From Ensifer adhaerens (GTDB taxonomy: Bacteria > Pseudomonadota > Alphaproteobacteria > Rhizobiales > Rhizobiaceae), in the NCBI RefSeq assembly GCF_001270265.1, contig NZ_LGAP01000003.1:186001-250000 (forward strand): a DNA stretch of 64,000 nt, given 5' to 3'. The notes under the pieces are model-generated. The model made no database searches and was not told the DNA's origin. It was given only the letters and a program-made list of their open reading frames with translations. A program made the translations under genes and the position numbers. Below are positions 1 to 10,103 of this stretch, piece after piece (position 1 is the stretch's first letter; each line of letters starts with the position of its first letter).

Positions 1-752
1 CGCAATCTCTCCTGGTTAGCCGAAGAGTTAGCCAGACACGGCTACATCGTAGCGGCACCGGACCATCCCGGTACGACGACTTTCGACATGGATCCTGTGC
101 GGGCAGCGATGATGTGGGAGCGCCCACGCGATCTAAGCCGCGTCATCGATGCGCTGGAACGCGATTCAACGCTGGCGGGCAAGGTCGATAGAAACAGGAT
201 TGCCGCCATTGGACATTCGTTGGGAGGATGGACGGTTGCGGCGTTGGCCGGTGCGCGTTTCGACACAAAACGGTTTGAAGCGGACTGCAAAGCCAACACC
301 AGCCCCGAGCATGTGATCTCAAGAACGAGCTAGGCCTTGGCCGCAAGGAGCTCGAAAGGGACATGGAGGACACACGGCTAAAGGCGTTCGTGTCTCTCGA
401 CCTCGGCATTGCAAGAGGCTTTTCGCCCGAAAGCTTGGCCACCGTTCAAATGCCGGCCCTTGTTATCGGCGCGGGGATTGATATTGGAGGATTACCGCCG
501 AAGCTCGAATCCCGATATCTCGCGGAGCATTTGCCAAAGTCGTCCTCGACCCATGTCGAGATTCCTGACGCAATGCACTTTGCTTTCGTGGGGCTCTGCA
601 AGCCGGACGCTGTTGCGTTCATAGAAAAGGTGGAACCCGGCAACGGCGTCATCTGTAAGGACGGCGGAACGCGCAGCCGCGAAGAGGTGCACCGAGAAAT
701 CAGCTTTCTCGTGATCGGTTTTCTCGTCAGATCCATTCCGGTCAAGCCGTAG
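1..752 (+). pseudogene. Alpha/beta hydrolase (PAF-acetylhydrolase-like), 5' truncated by window edge and frameshifted
   Basis: The frame is open from base 1 and carries a typical nucleophile elbow, GHSLGG, near base 220. It runs into a TAG at about 331-333. The matching continuation lies in another frame: from about 312 it reads CDLKNELGLGRKELERD and continues without interruption to the stop at 750-752. That half holds the expected late region (PALVIGAGID, then a DAMHFAFVG histidine motif). A single frameshift between roughly 295 and 315 therefore splits one hydrolase of the dienelactone hydrolase or PAF-acetylhydrolase type. It is either a pseudogene or a sequencing error. The true start lies outside the window and the substrate is unknown. 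Confidence 0.7.
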
Positions 753-821
753 CGCAGCGCGCGCGTCCGGAAGTTCACCCGAGCGGCGATAGTCGCTCGG
801 GGTCATGCCGGCCAGCGCGCT
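735..821 (-). pseudogene. AraC-family regulator, C-terminal fragment
   Basis: Read on the minus strand, bases 821 to about 770 encode ALAGMTPSDYRRSG, the characteristic last helix of AraC/XylS DNA-binding domains (G-x-TPS-x-YR). Upstream of this the frame gives low-complexity sequence with no helix-turn-helix, so only the tail survives. It is convergent with the broken hydrolase, and the two probably formed a regulator-target pair before a rearrangement joined them to leuB. No function is expected. Confidence 0.4.
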
Positions 822-866
822 GCCGCACCCGCGCCCCTTGAGGGCCTACGGCCGTTTGGGCTGCCG

Positions 867-1979
867 CTACGCCGACAGGCTCTTGAACTCGGCGAGGATG
901 GCTTCGCCCATCTCGCCCGTGCCGACCTGGCGGGCGCCTTCGGCCATGATGTCGCCGGTGCGGATGCCCTTGTCGAGCACGGTGGCGATCGCCTTCTCCA
1001 GGTTGTCGGCTTCCTTGACGAGGTTGAAGGAGTAGCGCAGGCACATGGCAAACGAGGCGATCATGGCGATCGGGTTGGCGATGCCCTTGCCGGCAATGTC
1101 CGGCGCCGAGCCGTGCACCGGCTCATAGAGCGCCTTGCGCTTGCCGGTCACGGCATCCGGGGCGCCGAGCGACGCCGAGGGCAGCATGCCGAGCGAACCG
1201 GTCAGCATCGCCGCCACATCCGAGAGCATGTCGCCGAACAGGTTGTCGGTGACGATGACGTCGAACTGCTTGGGCTGGCGCACCAGCTGCATGCCGCCGG
1301 CATCCGCCAGCATGTGTTCGAGCTGGACGTCGGAATATTTCGCCTTGTGGGTTTCGGTGACCACCTGGTTCCACAACACGCCCGACTTCATGACGTTGCG
1401 CTTTTCCATCGAGCAGACGCGGTTGTTGCGGGTGCGGGCCAGTTCGAAGGCAACACCGGCGATGCGCTCGATCTCGTAGGTGTCGTAGACCTGGGTGTCG
1501 ATGCCGCGCTTCTGGCCGTTGCCGAGATCGATGATTTCCTTCGGCTCGCCGAAATAGACGCCGCCGGTCAGCTCGCGCACGATCAGGATGTCGAGGCCTT
1601 CGACCAGTTCCGGCTTCAGCGACGAGGCGGCGGAAAGCGCCGGGTAGCAGATCGCCGGGCGCAGGTTGGCGAACAGCTGCAGGTCCTTGCGCAGCCGCAG
1701 CAGGCCGGCTTCCGGACGAACCTCATAGGGCACCGCATCCCACTTCGGACCACCGACGGCACCAAACAGCACGGAGTCGGCGCCGAGCGCCTTTGCCATG
1801 TCCCCTTCCGAAATCGCCTGGCCGTGGGCGTCATAGGCCGAGCCGCCGACAAGGCCTTCATCCGTCACGAAGCCGCTACCAAGCTCGGCATTCATGTAGG
1901 CGATGATTTTGCGGACTTCCGCCATGGCTTCCGGGCCGATGCCGTCGCCGGGAAGGATGAAAAGCTTACGATCGGCCAT
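867..1979 (-). CDS. leuB: 3-isopropylmalate dehydrogenase
   Basis: LeuB oxidatively decarboxylates 3-isopropylmalate to 2-oxoisocaproate with NAD in cytoplasmic leucine synthesis. The ATG at 1979 gives [17 protein letters not shown] and a 370-residue protein, the usual family length, preceded by a GGAGTGCC ribosome site. Upstream in-frame codons are discarded because the family begins at this motif. Visible family features are GDGIGPE (nucleotide/substrate loop), a central [11 protein letters not shown] segment, the YDTYEIERI region, KRNVMKSG, and the metal/substrate segment [10 protein letters not shown]. The C-terminus holds [14 protein letters not shown], the NAD-binding loop of the decarboxylating dehydrogenases. 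It follows an ACT-like small gene and an amidase rather than other leu genes. Leucine biosynthesis genes are scattered in many alphaproteobacteria. Confidence 0.95.
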   Translation of the reverse strand: MADRKLFILPGDGIGPEAMAEVRKIIAYMNAELGSGFVTDEGLVGGSAYDAHGQAISEGDMAKALGADSVLFGAVGGPKWDAVPYEVRPEAGLLRLRKDLQLFANLRPAICYPALSAASSLKPELVEGLDILIVRELTGGVYFGEPKEIIDLGNGQKRGIDTQVYDTYEIERIAGVAFELARTRNNRVCSMEKRNVMKSGVLWNQVVTETHKAKYSDVQLEHMLADAGGMQLVRQPKQFDVIVTDNLFGDMLSDVAAMLTGSLGMLPSASLGAPDAVTGKRKALYEPVHGSAPDIAGKGIANPIAMIASFAMCLRYSFNLVKEADNLEKAIATVLDKGIRTGDIMAEGARQVGTGEMGEAILAEFKSLSA

Positions 1980-2062
1980 TTCGGCACTCCTGTTAAATTG
2001 TTCTGTGGTTGTCGTTTTGGCGGTGGTTCGCCGCGTTGGTGTTTGTGCGGAGCTTCGTCTGA

Positions 2063-2323
2063 CTAGGATACAGCGGCGCACCCACCATGTTCGAGATCCT
2101 GCGCGGGCTGCGTTCCCGCAATCTGGGCGATGCGCTCCCGAAGCGTGTTGGAAACGGCGTGCGAGGCCGACGACACGTCGATGTCGAGCCTCGCTTGCCC
2201 GCCATCGACCTCGACGGCAAGCTTCGAGACGCTGACACCCAGGCGGCGCATCACGTCGAGCAAGCGTGAGAGGATGTTCTCGAGATCGTCGCTTTCGACG
2301 GTGTAGCGCATCGTGTGGCTCAT
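2063..2323 (-). CDS. Small ACT-like (IlvM-like) protein coupled to the amidase
   Basis: This is an 86-residue protein whose ATG overlaps the amidase stop (ATGA, 4 bases), so translation is probably coupled. The pattern [20 protein letters not shown], then a [11 protein letters not shown] strand and a Gly-Gln turn into ARLDIDVSS, resembles the beta-alpha-beta-beta ACT fold of IlvM-type acetolactate synthase small subunits. That assignment comes from secondary-structure pattern and length, not a clear family motif. The C-terminal 15 residues look disordered. No catalytic subunit lies nearby. A regulatory or amino-acid-binding role is an inference; the start is secure, the function is not. Confidence 0.6.
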   Translation of the reverse strand: MSHTMRYTVESDDLENILSRLLDVMRRLGVSVSKLAVEVDGGQARLDIDVSSASHAVSNTLRERIAQIAGTQPAQDLEHGGCAAVS

Positions 2324-3711
2324 GCCGTGACCTTGGGCCAGGGCCGCTGCTGCGGGCGCAGGGTTTCGAAGGACCGCGCGAGGCGCAGGACGCCGATATC
2401 GTCAAACTGTTGGCCAATGATCTGGAGCCCGATCGGCAGGCCGCCGGCGGTATAACCGCAATTGAGCGAGATCGCCGGCTGACCGCCCATGTTCACGGCA
2501 ACCGTGAAGGCGATGTGTTCGAACGGTTTTTGCGGGTCGTTGATCGGCGAGGCCCATTCGGCGGGGTAGGACGCTGTCGGTGCCGTCGGCGAGAGGATGA
2601 AATCAAAGCCGGTCAGCGCTGCGTGGATGGCACCCCGCATGGCGTCGATCTGGGCGAAGCCGGTATAGACGTCACGGCCGGAAAAGTCCTTGGCCGTCTC
2701 GATCCAGTTGAAGATGTAGGGCAATATCTGCGCCTGCTGTTCCGGCGCCAGGCGCGATACGTCCTCCCAGCCACGCGCCCGCCAGAAGCGATCGAGACCA
2801 TCGATCATCTCGCGGGTCAGGAAAGGCGCGACAGGCTCGATGATCGCACCGGCATCGGCGAAGAGCTTCGCCGCTTGGCTGACTGCCTGCGCTGTTTCCT
2901 CGCTCACCGCCTGGCCGAAGCCGGCATCGAGCCACAGGCCGATCTTCAAGCCTTTTACATCGCGGTCGAGGTCGAGCCAGGGAATATCGGCATAGGGCAA
3001 GGACATCGTGTCGCGCGCATCCGGCTTCGACAGCACCGACATGTAAAGCGCCGTGTCGGCCACGGTGCGGGTCATCGGGCCGGCCACGCGGCCGATGAAG
3101 GGCGGATTGATCGGGATTCGGCCCGCCGACGGTTTCAGACCAACGATGCCGCACCAGCCGGCCGGCAGGCGAACAGAACCGCCGATATCGGTGCCGATAT
3201 GCAGCGGGCCGTAACCGGCGGCCGCAGCCGCCCCCGCACCGGCGCTCGAGCCGCCGGGATTGGTCGACAGGTCCCATGGATTGCGGGCCAGTTTGTGGAA
3301 GCTGGAAAGGCCGGACGAGAGCATGCCGTAGTCCGGCATGGTGGTCTTGGCCAGAATGATGCCGCCCGCCTCGCGGGTGCGCGCCGCCGGCGGCGCGTCT
3401 TCGGAGGCCGGCACCAGCGGCACGGCGGCGCAGCCAAGCGGCACGGCCGTTCCCTTCGTCGCGATGTTCTCCTTGATCGTCACCGGCACGCCATCGATCG
3501 CGCCCAGAGGTTCGTTTTTGGCCCAACGCGCTTCTGATGCTTTTGCGCCTTCACGCGCCTCATCCGGATCGTAGGCCCATAGCGCATTGAGCTTCGGCTC
3601 CGAGGCATCGATGCGCGCGATCACGGCATCAACGACATCAACAGGAGAGAGCTTTCGCAGGCGATAAGCCTCGACAAGATCGACGGCGGAGAAATCAGCG
3701 AGATCGGACAT
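2320..3711 (-). CDS. Amidase (amidase signature family)
   Basis: It hydrolyses an amide bond, releasing ammonia or an amine; the substrate is unknown. The protein is 463 residues if started at the ATG at 3711 ([17 protein letters not shown]), which has an AGGA site 10 bases upstream; the TTG at 3738 is less likely. The Ser-cisSer-Lys chemistry is visible: [11 protein letters not shown] carries the catalytic lysine, the glycine/serine stretch [10 protein letters not shown] carries the cis-serine, and [13 protein letters not shown] carries the nucleophilic serine. The family's usual 450-500 residue length matches. It lies downstream of a dipeptide-type ABC importer in the same direction, which suggests uptake and hydrolysis of an amide or peptide-like compound, though a repeat separates the two. 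Confidence 0.88.
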   Translation of the reverse strand: MSDLADFSAVDLVEAYRLRKLSPVDVVDAVIARIDASEPKLNALWAYDPDEAREGAKASEARWAKNEPLGAIDGVPVTIKENIATKGTAVPLGCAAVPLVPASEDAPPAARTREAGGIILAKTTMPDYGMLSSGLSSFHKLARNPWDLSTNPGGSSAGAGAAAAAGYGPLHIGTDIGGSVRLPAGWCGIVGLKPSAGRIPINPPFIGRVAGPMTRTVADTALYMSVLSKPDARDTMSLPYADIPWLDLDRDVKGLKIGLWLDAGFGQAVSEETAQAVSQAAKLFADAGAIIEPVAPFLTREMIDGLDRFWRARGWEDVSRLAPEQQAQILPYIFNWIETAKDFSGRDVYTGFAQIDAMRGAIHAALTGFDFILSPTAPTASYPAEWASPINDPQKPFEHIAFTVAVNMGGQPAISLNCGYTAGGLPIGLQIIGQQFDDIGVLRLARSFETLRPQQRPWPKVTA

Positions 3712-3734
3712 GGGTGAAAATTCCTGCAACAAGA

Positions 3735-3777
3735 GCAACTCCAGGAAAGTGTAAAACGGTCTTCCGTCCGGAGTTGC
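3735..3777. repeat. RIME-like intergenic repeat (short copy)
   Basis: The perfect 8-base arms GCAACTCC (3735-3742) and GGAGTTGC (3770-3777) enclose CAGGAAAGTGT...CGGTCTTCCGTC. The same CCAGGAAA-GTG...TTTTCCGT core recurs at 58932 and 61324. It lies between the ABC ATPase gene and the amidase and could form a hairpin that attenuates read-through. Confidence 0.55.
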
Positions 3778-3822
3778 GTCATTTCAAAAAGTTAGATCAC
3801 GTCACTGTTTCAAGGAACTGAT

Positions 3823-4797
3823 CTAGGCGAAGTGACAGCGGGCAGACCAAGCCGGGGTCACCGGCTTGGCCTCGGGCGTTTGGGTCAGACAGAGATCCTG
3901 CCTGCGCGGGCAGACGGCGGCATAGGCGCAGCCGGCTGCCGTCGTTGCGGTGTGAACCGGCGTCGGCGGCGGCGCATCGGAGCGGACCCGCTTGCGGCGT
4001 CCGGAAAACGGCTTCGGCACGGCGGCCACCAGCGCCTGCGTATAGGGATGACGAGGGTTGTCGAACACGTCACTTGTCGGTCCCTCTTCGACGATCCGGC
4101 CGAGATGCATGACCGCGACCCGGTCGGTGATGGCGCGAACCACGCCCAGATCGTGGCTGATGAACAGATAGGAAAGGCCGAGCCCCTCCTGCAGATCCAT
4201 CATCAGGTTCAGGACCTGCGCCTGGATAGAGACGTCGAGCGCCGAAACCGGTTCGTCGGCAACGATCAACGCCGGTCGGGTGATGAGTGCGCGCGCAATT
4301 GCGATGCGCTGGCGCTGGCCGCCGGAGAACTCATGCGGATATTTGTCGGCCGACGCCAGTGGCAAGCCGACCGCCTCCAACACCTCTGCAACGCGCCGGT
4401 TGCGCTCAGTGGTGCTGGTTCCGCGCTCCAGCGAAAAGATCGGCTCGGAGACGATCGTCCGGACCGTATGGCGCGGATCGAGCGAGCCGTAGGGGTCCTG
4501 GAAGATCGCCTGAAATCCCCTGCGCGCCTCGCGCAACCCTGAGCGGTCCAGCGCATAAATATCCTTGCCGGCAATGGAAACCTGCCCTGACTGCGGGCGT
4601 TCCAGCCCCATGACGGCGCGCGCAAGCGTCGACTTGCCGGAACCGCTTTCCCCGACGATGCCGAGGCTCTTGCCCGCGGCAAGCTCGATGCTGACGCCGT
4701 GCAGGACGCGCAAGCTGGTCTGTTTCGAAAAGATCGATGGGCGCGGCAACTGGTATTCGCGCACCAGGTCGGTGGTCCTCAGAATAACGTCGCTCAT
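3823..4797 (-). CDS. Dipeptide/oligopeptide-type ABC transporter ATP-binding protein (DppF/OppF-like)
   Basis: Second of two ATPases of the importer. The ATG at 4797 ([16 protein letters not shown]) overlaps the stop of the preceding ATPase gene by four bases. Motifs run in order: Walker [11 protein letters not shown]-loop FQDPYGSLDPR, signature SGGQRQRIAIARAL, Walker B ALIVADEPVSALD, and switch HDLGVV. The C-terminal tail has the cysteine-containing oligopeptide/dipeptide ATPase extension, visible as GCAYAAVCPRR, expected of DppF/OppF. At 324 residues its length is typical. It would hydrolyse ATP on the inner membrane face together with its partner at 4794-5810. Substrate specificity cannot be read from the ATPase. 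Confidence 0.92.
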   Translation of the reverse strand: MSDVILRTTDLVREYQLPRPSIFSKQTSLRVLHGVSIELAAGKSLGIVGESGSGKSTLARAVMGLERPQSGQVSIAGKDIYALDRSGLREARRGFQAIFQDPYGSLDPRHTVRTIVSEPIFSLERGTSTTERNRRVAEVLEAVGLPLASADKYPHEFSGGQRQRIAIARALITRPALIVADEPVSALDVSIQAQVLNLMMDLQEGLGLSYLFISHDLGVVRAITDRVAVMHLGRIVEEGPTSDVFDNPRHPYTQALVAAVPKPFSGRRKRVRSDAPPPTPVHTATTAAGCAYAAVCPRRQDLCLTQTPEAKPVTPAWSARCHFA

Positions 4798-5810
4798 GGT
4801 GCCACCATCCTTTCGCGTGGATGAAAGCAAGCGGCGCGATGCTCAACATTCCTGTCGGTGTCGATCAAGTCCAGGGTCGGTATCGCCCGCTGGCAATCCG
4901 GCTGAACAAAGGCGCAGCGCTCGGCGAAGGAACAATGGGGTGGACGGCCAAAGGGGTCCGGAACGATGCCGGGGATGGCGTTCAACCTCGGCCTTCCCTC
5001 GCCGGATTGACGCGGTGCCAGTGCAGCTCCATGCGGAGACGCGGCGAACAGGCCCCTCGCATAAGGATGCGCCATCCGCGCGAACACATCGTCGGTGCGC
5101 CCCGTTTCGATGATGCGTCCGGCATACATGACCGCGATGCGGTCGGTCATTTCGGAGACGACGCCGAGATCGTGGGTGATCAGCATGAGCGCCGTGCCGG
5201 TGTCTTCGATCAGGTCGTCGAGCAGATCGAGGATCTGTGCCTGCACCGTCACGTCGAGCGCGGTCGTCGGCTCGTCGGCGATCAACAGGTCCGGTTCGCA
5301 GGCGATCGCCATGGCGATCATCACGCGCTGCCTCTGGCCGCCGGAGAGCTGGTGCGGGTAAAGGTCCAGATTGAAGCGCGGCGCCGGCAGACCGACCCGG
5401 TCCAGAAGCGCACGCGCCTTCTTCTCGGCATCGGCCCTGGTTTCACCGAGATGAAGCCGCCGCCCTTCGGCGATTTGGGCGCCGATCGACTTTACCGGGT
5501 TGAGCGCGGTCATCGGTTCCTGAAAGATCATCGCGATGCGCCGGCCGCGATAGCTGCAGTACTCGGCTTCCGGCAGGCCTGTGAGGTTCCGGCCGTCGAA
5601 CAGCAACTCGCCGCGAACCCGCATGCGTTGCGGCAGCAGGCCCATCACGGCAAGCGCCGTCATGGATTTGCCGCTGCCGGATTCCCCGACGATACCGAGG
5701 CGCTCACCGCGGTTGAGCTCGAGATCGACATCGCAGACGATATCGACCTGGCTCGTGCCCGCTGACAGCTCGACCGACATTGCGGCCATTTGAAGCAAGG
5801 GTTTCGTCAT
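4794..5810 (-). CDS. Dipeptide/oligopeptide-type ABC transporter ATP-binding protein (DppD/OppD-like)
   Basis: First ATPase of the importer, 338 residues from the ATG at 5810 ([18 protein letters not shown]), which overlaps the permease stop by four bases. The much longer open frame upstream is a shadow of the permease. Motifs are Walker [12 protein letters not shown]-loop [10 protein letters not shown], signature [15 protein letters not shown], Walker [13 protein letters not shown] and switch HDLGVVSEM. The C-terminal part has the oligopeptide ATPase extension ([17 protein letters not shown]). The chain of overlapping genes shows a single transcript with the two permeases and the second ATPase. 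Confidence 0.92.
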   Translation of the reverse strand: MTKPLLQMAAMSVELSAGTSQVDIVCDVDLELNRGERLGIVGESGSGKSMTALAVMGLLPQRMRVRGELLFDGRNLTGLPEAEYCSYRGRRIAMIFQEPMTALNPVKSIGAQIAEGRRLHLGETRADAEKKARALLDRVGLPAPRFNLDLYPHQLSGGQRQRVMIAMAIACEPDLLIADEPTTALDVTVQAQILDLLDDLIEDTGTALMLITHDLGVVSEMTDRIAVMYAGRIIETGRTDDVFARMAHPYARGLFAASPHGAALAPRQSGEGRPRLNAIPGIVPDPFGRPPHCSFAERCAFVQPDCQRAIPTLDLIDTDRNVEHRAACFHPRERMVAP

Positions 5811-6666
5811 CTTTGCCGCCTCACGCGCGGATCGAGAATGTCGCGCAGGCCATCGCCCAAGAGGTTGAGGCCGAGCACGGCGAACGTGATTGCAAGTCCC
5901 GGGAAGATGGCAAGCCACGGGGCCTGATAGATGAAGGTCTGGGCATCGTTCAGCATCTTGCCCCAGCTCGGCATCGGCGGCTGTGTGCCGAGGCCGACAT
6001 AGGAAAGACCGGCTTCGGCTACGATCGCTAAGGCGAACTGGATCGTCACCTGGACCAGGAGCACGTGGTTGATGTTGGGTAGGATGTGCAGAAGCGTGAT
6101 CGCCACGTCGCCGCGACCGGCGCAGCGCGCCGCCTGCACATATTCGCGCTTCCACAGCCCCATCGAAGCGCCGCGGGTCACGCGGGCAAAGACGGGAATA
6201 TTGAAGATGCCGATGGCGATCATGGCATTGGTCGCGCCGGGGCCGAAGATGGCGGTGATGATGACCGCGGTCAGCAGTGCTGGAAAGGCGAAGGCAAGGT
6301 CGCTCATGCGCATGACCAGGCCGTCGACCCAACCGCCGCGCGCTGCAGCCCAGGCGCCGAGCGGTACGCCGATGCCGGCGCCGACCAGCACCGCGACGAT
6401 CGAAACGGTGATCGAATTGCGCGCGCCGACCATGATCATCGAAAGGATGTCGCGACCGAAATTGTCGGTACCGAACCAATGGGCAAGGCTCGGCCCCTGA
6501 AGCTTGTCGCGGAAGTTCATCGCTGTCGGCGAGAACGGCGTCCAGACATAGGAAACCAGGGCCATCGCCACGAGGATGGCGGTGACCGTGACGCCGAACA
6601 TCAGGCTTCGGCTGCCAAGCAGCTTGGACAACAGACCGGGCTCTGAAGCGATCGCTGGGTTGCTCA

Positions 6667-6667
<1 letters not shown>
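5807..6667 (-). CDS. Dipeptide-type ABC transporter permease (DppC/OppC-like)
   Basis: Inner-membrane permease of 286 residues with an N-terminal membrane helix after a short cytoplasmic stretch (SLMFGVTVTAILVAMALVSY), then a periplasmic segment with HWFGTDNFGRDILSMIMVGAR, the conserved DppC entrance motif. The EAA loop that contacts the ATPase is REYVQAARCAGRGDVAITLLHILP; the canonical pattern is EAARALGASDLRIIFRHILP, so this copy keeps the shape. A GTQPPMPSWGKML segment typical of DppC follows. Its start touches the stop of the other permease (TGATG, one-base overlap), implying coupled translation. Confidence 0.92.
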
Positions 6668-7617
<950 letters not shown>

Positions 7618-7679
7618 ATCAACCTCCCGGAATGAGCGAGCGTTGACCGCCACCGGGTGCGGCGGTCAGCGGCTGATCT

Positions 7680-7709
7680 GCATCCGCCCCTCGGATGAGG
7701 GGCGGATGC
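7680..7709 (-). other. Intercistronic hairpin between binding-protein and permease genes
   Basis: GCATCCGCCCCTC (7680-7692) and GAGGGGCGGATGC (7697-7709) form a perfect 13-base stem with a 4-base loop. No T-run follows on the minus strand. It lies 7 bases after the binding-protein stop, a usual place for hairpins that protect the 3' end of the abundant binding-protein mRNA and reduce read-through into the permeases. Confidence 0.65.
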
Positions 7710-7715
7710 CAATCG

Positions 7716-9191
7716 TCAGTTTTCCCAATAGGTCTGGGTCTGGTCGTCGGCCGGCACCGGCATGTTCTTCCAGAGGCCCTTCACCTTCTTGTTCCAGACG
7801 CCGATCTTCGGCAGCGCATAGAGGAAGACGTTCGGCTCGTCGGCCGCCAGCTTGCGCTGGAGCTGGCCGGCGAGATCCAGCTGCTCGGCTTCCGTCGAAG
7901 CGAGCGTGAAGGACTTGTAGAGCGCCTTGTATTCCGGGTTCTGGTAGTTGAAGTAATATTTGTCGCGAGCATAGATATCGAGATCGCGAGCCTCGGCATG
8001 CGCGATGATCGTCGCGTCGAAATCCGAGTTCTTGAATACCTGGTCGAGCCATTGCGCGAATTCGATCGGAACGAGGTTCACCTTGACGCCGACTTCGCTG
8101 AGCATTGCGGCGACAATCTCGCCGCCGCGGCGCGCATAGGCCGGCGGCGGCAGCATGATGGTCATCTCCAGGCCTTCGGCGCCCGCCTCCTGCAGCAATT
8201 GCTGCGCCTTGCCCGGGTCATAGGGATAGGTTTCGTTCAGATCGACATAGCCGGGCTCCACCGGTGAATAGTGCGAACCGATCGTCGTGCCGAAACCCGA
8301 ATAGGTGCCTTCGACCAGCGCCTTCCGGTCGATTGCATGGGCAAGCGCCTGGCGGACCCTGACGTCGTTAAACGGCTTGCGCGCATTGTTGAGGGAGAGC
8401 ACGACCTTGCCGGAGGTGCTGCCGACCTCGACCTGAAGGTTGGGATCGCTCTGGAACTGGCTGACGAGTTCGGCGGCCTGGAACATCGGGAACGCATCGA
8501 CATTGCCGGCGAGTACGGCCGCTGCGGCCGCCGACGGGTCGCTGATGAACTTGAAGGTGACTTCGGTGAGCTTGGCCGGTTCGCCCCAGTAGTCGGCGTT
8601 CTTTTCCAAAACGACCTTGTCGCCCTTCGCCCACTCCTTGAACGTGAAGGGGCCGGTACCAACAGGCTTGGTCTTGTTGTCGGCCGCCGATGACGGCGCA
8701 ATCATGACCGCGTCACCCCAGGCCATGTTGAACAGGAAGTTGGACGCCGGGCGCTTGAGCGTCACGACCGCCGTGGCCGGATCCGGGCATTCGGTCTTTT
8801 CGATCGGCTCGAAGAGGCCCTTCTGGGCATTGGTCGAGTCGGCCGATACGGCGCGTTCATAGGAGAATTTCACGATCGAGCAGTCGAAGGGCGTCCCGTC
8901 GTGGAACTTGACGCCCTGACGAAGCTTGAAGCTGTAAGTCTTCTGGTCATCGGAGACGGTCCAGCTCTCGGCCAAGAGTGGCTTCACGGTGCCATCCTCC
9001 ACCACGCGCACCAGACCTTCGAATAGGTTACCATAGGTGATGTAGCGGATCGGCGCGGCGGCACCCGCGGTTGGGTCGAGGCCCGGCGGCTCCAGCACCT
9101 GGCCGACGGTAATCGTATCCTTGGCCATCGCCGTCGTCAGCGATGCGGCAATGAAGCACGAGGCAAGCGCCCATTTCGTCAAGTTAAGCAT
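7716..9191 (-). CDS. ABC transporter periplasmic substrate-binding protein (SBP_bac_5, DppA/OppA-like)
   Basis: Captures the importer's substrate in the periplasm. The 491-residue protein begins with a signal peptide (MLNLTKWALASCFIAASLTTAMAK, likely cleavage after AMA), followed by DTITVGQVLEPPGLDPT, the standard beginning of family 5 binding proteins. Later landmarks are GNLFEGLVRV, KLRQGVKFHDGTPF (the family signature) and TGPFTFKEW. A strong GGGGGAA site precedes the ATG. It is the first gene of the importer operon; the upstream repeat at 9229-9333 separates it from the SDR gene. Substrate could be a peptide, opine, nickel complex or sugar; nothing here decides it. Confidence 0.9.
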   Translation of the reverse strand: MLNLTKWALASCFIAASLTTAMAKDTITVGQVLEPPGLDPTAGAAAPIRYITYGNLFEGLVRVVEDGTVKPLLAESWTVSDDQKTYSFKLRQGVKFHDGTPFDCSIVKFSYERAVSADSTNAQKGLFEPIEKTECPDPATAVVTLKRPASNFLFNMAWGDAVMIAPSSAADNKTKPVGTGPFTFKEWAKGDKVVLEKNADYWGEPAKLTEVTFKFISDPSAAAAAVLAGNVDAFPMFQAAELVSQFQSDPNLQVEVGSTSGKVVLSLNNARKPFNDVRVRQALAHAIDRKALVEGTYSGFGTTIGSHYSPVEPGYVDLNETYPYDPGKAQQLLQEAGAEGLEMTIMLPPPAYARRGGEIVAAMLSEVGVKVNLVPIEFAQWLDQVFKNSDFDATIIAHAEARDLDIYARDKYYFNYQNPEYKALYKSFTLASTEAEQLDLAGQLQRKLAADEPNVFLYALPKIGVWNKKVKGLWKNMPVPADDQTQTYWEN

Positions 9192-9228
9192 GGTTCCCCC
9201 GCTTTGCGGTTTCGTTGTTTATGGTCCC

Positions 9229-9333
9229 ACTGCATGTTTCCGTTAATCGTATCCGATTGAAGGACAGAAACATGCAGTCAATCAAAGTGCTACAGCGACC
9301 TTAGCGCGTCTCAAAAGACGCGCGGCGCTGTAG
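9229..9333. repeat. Composite palindromic repeat (rhizobial intergenic element)
   Basis: Two nested structures lie side by side. ACTGCATGTTTC (9229-9240) pairs perfectly with GAAACATGCAGT (9267-9278). Then CTACAGCG (9290-9297) pairs with CGCTGTAG (9326-9333) around an inner GCGCGTCT / AGACGCGC stem (9304-9311 and 9316-9323). The architecture and the GCGCGTCT-CAAA-AGACGCGC core resemble dispersed Rhizobiaceae palindromic elements. It lies directly after the SDR stop and upstream of the binding-protein gene, so it may also end transcription of the SDR operon. Confidence 0.6.
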
Positions 9334-9336
9334 TCA

Positions 9337-10083
9337 TCAGATCGAACGTCCGCCGTCGACGTCCAGTGCAACGCCGGTGATCATCGACGCCTGCGGCGAT
9401 GCGACGAAGGCTGCAGCCTCGGCGAGATCCTCGGGCTTCAGCAAGCGTCCCAAGGGAATGGAATCGCGGAACTTCTTGCGAATTTCCTCGCTGTCCTCGC
9501 CCATGAAGGTCGCCAAAAGCGGCGTTTCGCCGGCAACGGGATTGAGTGCGACAACGCGAATGTTGAAGGGCGCGAGTTCGATCGCCAGCGCCTTGGTCGC
9601 GGAGACCACCCAGCCCTTGGTCGCATTGTACCAGGCTAGGTTCGGCCGCGGCCGGTTGGCGCCGGTGGAGGCGATATTGACGATCACGCCGGACTTGTTC
9701 TCCTTCATGTGTGGCAGCAGCGCGCGCGTCATGAGATAGACGCCGCGCACATTGACGCCGAGGATCCGGTCGAACTCGTCCGGCTCGACAAGTTCGGCAT
9801 TCTGCGGCTTGTGGCCGATGCCGGCATTGTTGACCAGAATATCGATGCGCGCGAATTTCTCGAGCCCTGCCGCAACGGCGGCATCGACATCCGACTGCTT
9901 GGCGATATCAGCGACGACAGCAAACGCATTGCTGCCGAGTTCCTTGGCCACCCGCTCCGCCCCGGCGGCATCGCGGTCGACAACGACCACCTTTGCACCG
10001 CCTTCGATGAAACGCTTCGCAATACCCTCGCCGAAGCCGGAGCCCGCGCCGGTGATGAGAGCGACCTTACCTTCTAGTGACAT
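9337..10083 (-). CDS. SDR family NAD(P)-dependent oxidoreductase
   Basis: A classical short-chain dehydrogenase of 248 residues that would oxidise an alcohol or reduce a ketone with NAD(P). Motifs: nucleotide-binding TGAGSGFGEG near residue 11, acidic VVVVDRD at the end of the second strand (favouring NAD), NNAG, the catalytic serine region IVNIASTG, and the Tyr-x3-Lys pair in AWYNATKGW. Conserved C-terminal SPQASMITGVALDVDGG is present. A GGGAGGAACAA site precedes the ATG. It follows an aldehyde dehydrogenase by 20 bases under a GntR regulator, which suggests successive oxidation of an alcohol or amino alcohol, but the substrate is unknown. Confidence 0.9.
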   Translation of the reverse strand: MSLEGKVALITGAGSGFGEGIAKRFIEGGAKVVVVDRDAAGAERVAKELGSNAFAVVADIAKQSDVDAAVAAGLEKFARIDILVNNAGIGHKPQNAELVEPDEFDRILGVNVRGVYLMTRALLPHMKENKSGVIVNIASTGANRPRPNLAWYNATKGWVVSATKALAIELAPFNIRVVALNPVAGETPLLATFMGEDSEEIRKKFRDSIPLGRLLKPEDLAEAAAFVASPQASMITGVALDVDGGRSI

Positions 10084-10103
10084 TTGTTCCTCCCGACGCT
10101 GAA

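Noticed and set aside
1113-2066. Long plus-strand open frame (317 codons) opposite leuB
   Set aside because: It mirrors the leuB codon pattern, has arginine/histidine-rich composition and no family motif; typical antisense shadow in GC-rich DNA.
2266-3537. 423-codon plus-strand frame opposite the amidase
   Set aside because: Antisense shadow; the amidase on the other strand has complete catalytic motifs.
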